Below are positions 6,113 through 9,021 of a stretch of DNA of 9,021 bases, one piece after another. The position numbers and the translations under genes are program-made. Numbering within the stretch: the first letter of the stretch is position 1; each line of letters begins with the position of its first letter. The stretch comes from an uncultured Treponema sp. (lineage in GTDB: Bacteria > Spirochaetota > Spirochaetia > Treponematales > Treponemataceae), in NCBI RefSeq assembly GCF_938029485.1, contig NZ_CALHGC010000238.1, positions 1 to 9,021 on the forward strand, in the 5' to 3' direction. The notes under the pieces were generated by a model. The model did no database searches, was not told the DNA's origin, and saw only the letters and a program-made list of their open reading frames with translations.

Positions 6113-6625
6113 ATGAAAAAGCGGATACCGATAGTGCTTTTATGCTGCACTATGCTTTATGGTGCGGTATATGCAAAAACAGTCGGTTTTGCTTGTATCT
6201 ATAATGCCGATGCGCCGGCCGGAGCAGCCGAACTGACGACAGCGCTCGAAACCGAACTTTTTGACTTTTGTTTCGATCGCGGAATGGTAGCAACCAGCAT
6301 TGAATATATCGTAGGAAAATATGAGCAATACAAGGATAACGTCTCGTTGATAAAACGGTTCGATTCGTCGGTTGACTATGTGGCTGCGCTGTATTGTGAA
6401 TATAAGCAAGCCGCAGGGGATACCGTAAATAGACAGAATCCGGTCATTGAATGGAAGAACCTCGAATGGAAGTTCATCGATTTTCCCTCTCAAAATATTA
6501 TTTTTGAAGAGAAGATCGATCCGAAAACAATACCGGAAATTGAACTGAGACGGAAAATAAAAAACGCCGGTCAAACTATCGGTGCGAGTATATTAGACCT
6601 ATTCGATAACACCGTTGTCGAATAG
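6113..6625 (+). CDS. Secreted protein of unknown function
   Basis: The gene encodes 170 residues from ATG 6113, with GGAG at 6101-6104. An in-frame upstream ATG at 6041 would put 24 unlikely residues in front of a clear signal peptide and lies inside the repeat, so it is rejected. The signal peptide is MKKR plus a hydrophobic stretch to about residue 21, with likely cleavage at VYA/KTVGF. Although two Cys lie in the hydrophobic core, there is no lipobox, so a soluble periplasmic protein is likely. The mature part contains an acidic helix (AAELTTALETELFDFCFDRG), the segment YVAALYCEYKQ and a Lys/Arg-rich stretch before the C-terminus. No domain is recognised. The final codons and stop lie in a strong hairpin. 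It may be co-transcribed with the DUF4954-type gene, 110 bases upstream. Confidence 0.8.
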   Translation: MKKRIPIVLLCCTMLYGAVYAKTVGFACIYNADAPAGAAELTTALETELFDFCFDRGMVATSIEYIVGKYEQYKDNVSLIKRFDSSVDYVAALYCEYKQAAGDTVNRQNPVIEWKNLEWKFIDFPSQNIIFEEKIDPKTIPEIELRRKIKNAGQTIGASILDLFDNTVVE

Positions 6626-6628
6626 GTC
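6596..6628 (+). terminator. Near-perfect hairpin spanning the stop codon
   Basis: gacctattcga (6596-6606) pairs perfectly with tcgaataggtc (6618-6628). The stem continues with a T-G wobble and aac/gtt (6608-6610 with 6614-6616), for 15 bp and a 3-base loop. The TAG stop (6623-6625) is in the right arm. No T run follows, so intrinsic termination is not assured. It may instead protect the mRNA end or be a repeat palindrome. The right arm shares gtcgaatag with both copies of the direct repeat. Confidence 0.6.
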
Positions 6629-6633
6629 GACGA

Positions 6634-6666
6634 GTTCAAAACCGCACAAATGGCACGATTTTGAAC
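6634..6666 (+). repeat. Inverted repeat in the leader of the SPOR gene
   Basis: gttcaaaa (6634-6641) pairs exactly with ttttgaac (6659-6666) around a 17-base loop. With a 3-base bulge, cga (6628-6630) can extend it by pairing with tcg (6668-6670). No T run follows. Confidence 0.5.
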
Positions 6667-6681
6667 ATCGCATTTCAAGGT

Positions 6682-6728
6682 AACCTGTTTCGAAACGGAA
6701 GTTTCCAAACAGGTTTAATTGGAAACTT
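6682..6728 (+). promoter_or_regulatory. Two mutually exclusive hairpins upstream of the SPOR gene
   Basis: Structure 1: aacctgttt (6682-6690) pairs with aaacaggtt (6707-6715) and gaaac (6692-6696) with gtttc (6701-6705), with one C-C mismatch and a GGAA tetraloop of the GNRA class. Structure 2: aagtttcc (6699-6706) pairs with ggaaactt (6721-6728), which takes the right half of structure 1 apart. The ribosome site AAGGGG (6740-6745) begins 12 bases after structure 2. The arrangement resembles an attenuator or other RNA switch, but no known riboswitch family is recognised, and a dispersed palindromic repeat would look similar. Confidence 0.4.
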
Positions 6729-6751
6729 TATAGGCTAAAAAGGGGATACAG

Positions 6752-7984
6752 ATGATCAAAAAAACAATAACTATCCTGAGTATGTTGATATTAAGCGCTG
6801 CGCTGATATGGGCAGTATGGGAAGGCAATGCGGCTTCAGGATCGGGGGAAGATTTTCCTTCGGGGCTTTTTGCGTCTAGCGATTTATTCCCGAAATATAC
6901 GCTTATCGAAATCACCAATTTGGAGCAAAATACGGTCTCCCGTGCCGTTATTATCAACAATACGGGATCCGGCGGTTTACTGGTAAAGGTATCACCTGAT
7001 TTAGCGGCTGCTTTAGCCATCAAAGAAGGAAATACCGTGCGCGTACGCGTGTCCGTACCGCCGGTGGTGGCCGAGAAAGGCGCCGATCCGGTACTGTTAG
7101 GCAAAGTTGAAGATACGCTGCCGGTTCCAACGGCCGTCCCTGAAAAATCGGCATCCGAACCGGAGATTATACCTGCTCCGATTGTAGTTTCGGCGATAAC
7201 CGAACCGGCAGGGGTGCTTGCACAATCCCAATATTCGGCAGAAGCTGAAAAACCGGTGCCGACCGCCGCTTCCATCCAAGAACCGCCGGTACAAGCAGAC
7301 AGCGAAAGTTTAGACAAATACGCAGAATCGGTACCGGATGCAGGAGAAATAACCGTTTCGGAAGCAGCCTCCGTCTCAGACGATTCTCAAGACCCTGTTC
7401 CTGAAGTTTCAACCCCAATGGCGCCGGAACCTATAGCAGGTGAGGAAGAACCTGTAAAAGAAGCAGCAGAGCCGATGGATGCTCCCGAACTTTTTGCCGC
7501 CGAACCGGAGAGTGAAATACCGTCAACGGAAGTTAAGGAAGCGCAAGACGAACCGGAAATTGTTGCTGTTGCGGAATCTCTGCCTGCAGAAGATAGTACG
7601 GGGGATGAGACTGTTGAACAACTGGCCGTGTTGGTGCCGTCCGAACCGCGGGCGCCGAACAGTGAAGACATTCCCTTGCCGAAAGAAACTGAAAAACCTG
7701 TTGCACCTGCCGTTACGCAACCTGCCGAAGAAGTTTATACCGCTAACGCTCTTACAAAGGGAGCATTTTATGTGCAAGTCGGCCGGTTTAAGGACGTACT
7801 GAATGTAGAAAGCTTTGTAGAAATGTACGGTAAGCAGTATCCTGTTACGATAGAAAAATCAGCTACGGCAGATGTTTTTTATAAGGTGTATGTCGGACCG
7901 TTGCAAAAGGACGAACGGGGTGCGGCATTGGAAACCTTTCAAAAATTAGGTTTTAAGGATGCCTTCTTAAAAAAAGCGCCCTAA
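6752..7984 (+). CDS. SPOR-domain envelope protein with RlpA-like N-terminal domain
   Basis: The 410-residue protein begins with MIKK and a hydrophobic segment (about 5-23), an export signal or membrane anchor; a cleavage near NAA/SG is possible. Residues about 49-102, starting YTLIEITNLEQ and including SPDLAAALAIKEGNTVRVRV, resemble the double-psi beta-barrel of RlpA-type proteins. Residues about 110-335 form a long low-complexity linker rich in Pro, Glu, Ala and Ser, probably disordered. Residues 337-408, from GAFYVQVGRFKD to LGFKDAFLKK, are a SPOR domain with the typical FYVQVG start and YKVYVGP core; SPOR domains bind glycan strands stripped of peptides, often at division sites. It likely acts in the periplasm on peptidoglycan. 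Lytic activity of the N-terminal part is not demonstrable. AAGGGG at 6740-6745 supports the start. Confidence 0.88.
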   Translation: MIKKTITILSMLILSAALIWAVWEGNAASGSGEDFPSGLFASSDLFPKYTLIEITNLEQNTVSRAVIINNTGSGGLLVKVSPDLAAALAIKEGNTVRVRVSVPPVVAEKGADPVLLGKVEDTLPVPTAVPEKSASEPEIIPAPIVVSAITEPAGVLAQSQYSAEAEKPVPTAASIQEPPVQADSESLDKYAESVPDAGEITVSEAASVSDDSQDPVPEVSTPMAPEPIAGEEEPVKEAAEPMDAPELFAAEPESEIPSTEVKEAQDEPEIVAVAESLPAEDSTGDETVEQLAVLVPSEPRAPNSEDIPLPKETEKPVAPAVTQPAEEVYTANALTKGAFYVQVGRFKDVLNVESFVEMYGKQYPVTIEKSATADVFYKVYVGPLQKDERGAALETFQKLGFKDAFLKKAP

Positions 7985-8063
7985 ACTGCACTACTATAGC
8001 GGCACAGGGGGCTTTCAAGACAACCAAGTGTTGAGTGTCCGCCCTGATAGAGAAGGGGTGAAG

Positions 8064-8894
8064 ATGGACTTCCGACGAAAGAAGGATTTTTTAGTTTGTA
8101 TCGACAGCGACGGCTGTGCTATGGATACGATGAGTCTCAAGCACTACCGCGCTTTCGGGCCGGAGTTGGTAAACATATTCAATTTGCAGGATCATGCGGA
8201 ACCGGTTCTCCATTATTGGAATAAGGTAAACCTATTCAGCAAAACGCGTGCCGTCAATCGCTTTAAGGGCTTTTTTGAGGTATGCCGGTTTATCGACAAG
8301 CATTTTAGTCCTGTTGACGGATTGGAAGCGTATGAACATTTTCTTAATTCGGGCGGAAAGTTGTCGAACGAAGGCATTAGGCAGGCATATCAAAATGCAG
8401 GGCATCCTATTTTTGCACTTGCCGAGCAATGGTCGATTAATGTAAATAAGACTATCGCTTCAATACCTTTGGAAGATAGAATTCCCTTCCCCCATGTTTA
8501 CGAAAGCATTGAAACCGTTTATGCCGTTGCGGATATAGCTGTTGTCAGCTCAGCCAATAATGCCGCTGTGACTGCCGAATGGGAGCAAGCCGGTTTAACA
8601 AAGTTTGTGAACGGTATTTTTACCCAAGAAAACGGCAGTAAAAAACAAATTCTTGCCTCATTAAAACAGGCCGGCGGATATAAAGACGGCCGTATATTAA
8701 AGCTGGGCGATGCTCCCGGCGATTTGCAGGCAGCGCAAAGCAATGCGGTGTTCTTTTATCCGATTATTCCCGAAAAAGAAGCCGAAAGCTGGCTTCAGTT
8801 TAAAACTACCTATTTTCCCCTTTTTATCGACGGACGGTACGCCGAATGTGAGCAGCAGCTCATCGGCCGGTTTTATTCGGAACTTGAGGATTGA
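8064..8894 (+). CDS. HAD-superfamily hydrolase (phosphatase-like)
   Basis: The 276-residue cytosolic protein carries all four HAD signatures: motif I CIDSDGC with D14 as nucleophile and D16 as acid/base; motif II VVSSANN with S162 or S163; motif III Lys at K193/K194 in SKKQIL; motif IV LGDAPGD with D216 and D220 for Mg2+. A helical cap of about 130 residues lies between motifs I and II, giving it phosphatase- or phosphoglycolate-type architecture. The substrate cannot be assigned. ATG 8064 is preferred to a TTG at 8028 because AAGGGG (8053-8058) lies just upstream and the HAD core starts soon after. It follows the SPOR gene by 79 bases with no clear terminator and precedes the next gene by 6 bases, suggesting one transcript. 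Confidence 0.85.
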   Translation: MDFRRKKDFLVCIDSDGCAMDTMSLKHYRAFGPELVNIFNLQDHAEPVLHYWNKVNLFSKTRAVNRFKGFFEVCRFIDKHFSPVDGLEAYEHFLNSGGKLSNEGIRQAYQNAGHPIFALAEQWSINVNKTIASIPLEDRIPFPHVYESIETVYAVADIAVVSSANNAAVTAEWEQAGLTKFVNGIFTQENGSKKQILASLKQAGGYKDGRILKLGDAPGDLQAAQSNAVFFYPIIPEKEAESWLQFKTTYFPLFIDGRYAECEQQLIGRFYSELED

Positions 8895-8900
8895 TTAATC

Positions 8901-9021
8901 ATGAAACAGCATAGGAATAATATAGCAAAACTTTTAGAAATATTCTTTTTTTTCATTGTCGCCATAGCTCCTGCGTTTACAGAACCGCTGCAGTCTGTTA
9001 AAACCAAGTATTTTGAAATTA
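8901..9021 (+). CDS. Start of an exported protein (truncated by the window)
   Basis: ATG 8901 follows the HAD stop by 6 bases, and GAGG at 8886-8889 lies 11 bases upstream. The 40 visible codons begin MKQHRNNIAKLLE, followed by the hydrophobic stretch IFFFFIVAIAPAFT and then EPLQSVKTKYFEI. This is a signal peptide with likely cleavage near AFT/EP. The rest is outside the window, so no family can be assigned. The tight spacing indicates an operon with the HAD hydrolase. Confidence 0.7.
   Translation, partial: MKQHRNNIAKLLEIFFFFIVAIAPAFTEPLQSVKTKYFEI

Noticed and set aside
6715..7317. 200-codon open frame on the - strand, Ser/Thr/Gly-rich
   Set aside because: It is antisense to the SPOR gene's low-complexity region, whose codon pattern keeps the opposite strand open; no ribosome site or recognisable fold.

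Overview
The window looks like chromosomal DNA of a spirochaete, most likely an oral-type Treponema. This rests on a DUF4954-type beta-helix protein, a FemA/FemB-type aminoacyltransferase, several short secreted proteins with treponeme-like signal peptides, and a SPOR-domain envelope protein, at moderate GC. The species call is inference. All recognised genes lie on the + strand, with short gaps (largest about 170 bases) and no complete mobile element, rRNA or tRNA.

Layout: (1) 1-110 holds what may be the last codons of an upstream gene inside a large hairpin, plus the first copy of an ~80 bp direct repeat. (2) 180-539 is a small secreted protein of unknown function with a good promoter, followed by a strong terminator. 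(3) 712-2847 carries a sugar-phosphate-type nucleotidyltransferase and a FemAB-type peptidoglycan cross-bridge enzyme. (4) 2848-3806 is an AT-richer island with a GNAT-like protein and an overlapping 62-residue partner, flanked by repeat- and palindrome-rich DNA. (5) 3807-6002 is a 731-residue DUF4954-type protein whose last codons and 3' flank are the second copy of the repeat. (6) 6113-6625 is another secreted protein of unknown function; its stop codon sits inside a near-perfect hairpin, the first of a run of hairpins filling the gap to the next gene. (7) 6752-7984 is a membrane-anchored or exported protein with an RlpA-like N-terminal domain, a long acidic/proline linker and a SPOR domain. 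(8) 8064-8894 is a HAD-family hydrolase, followed 6 bases later by the start of another exported protein that runs off the window.

The recognisable theme is the cell envelope: nucleotide-sugar synthesis, peptidoglycan cross-bridging, SPOR-mediated peptidoglycan binding and several exported proteins. The most unusual items are the GNAT-like/small-protein pair in the AT-rich island, which is built like a toxin-antitoxin module, the duplicated element encoding a shared C-terminal peptide plus its 3' flank, and the chain of hairpins at 6596-6728.
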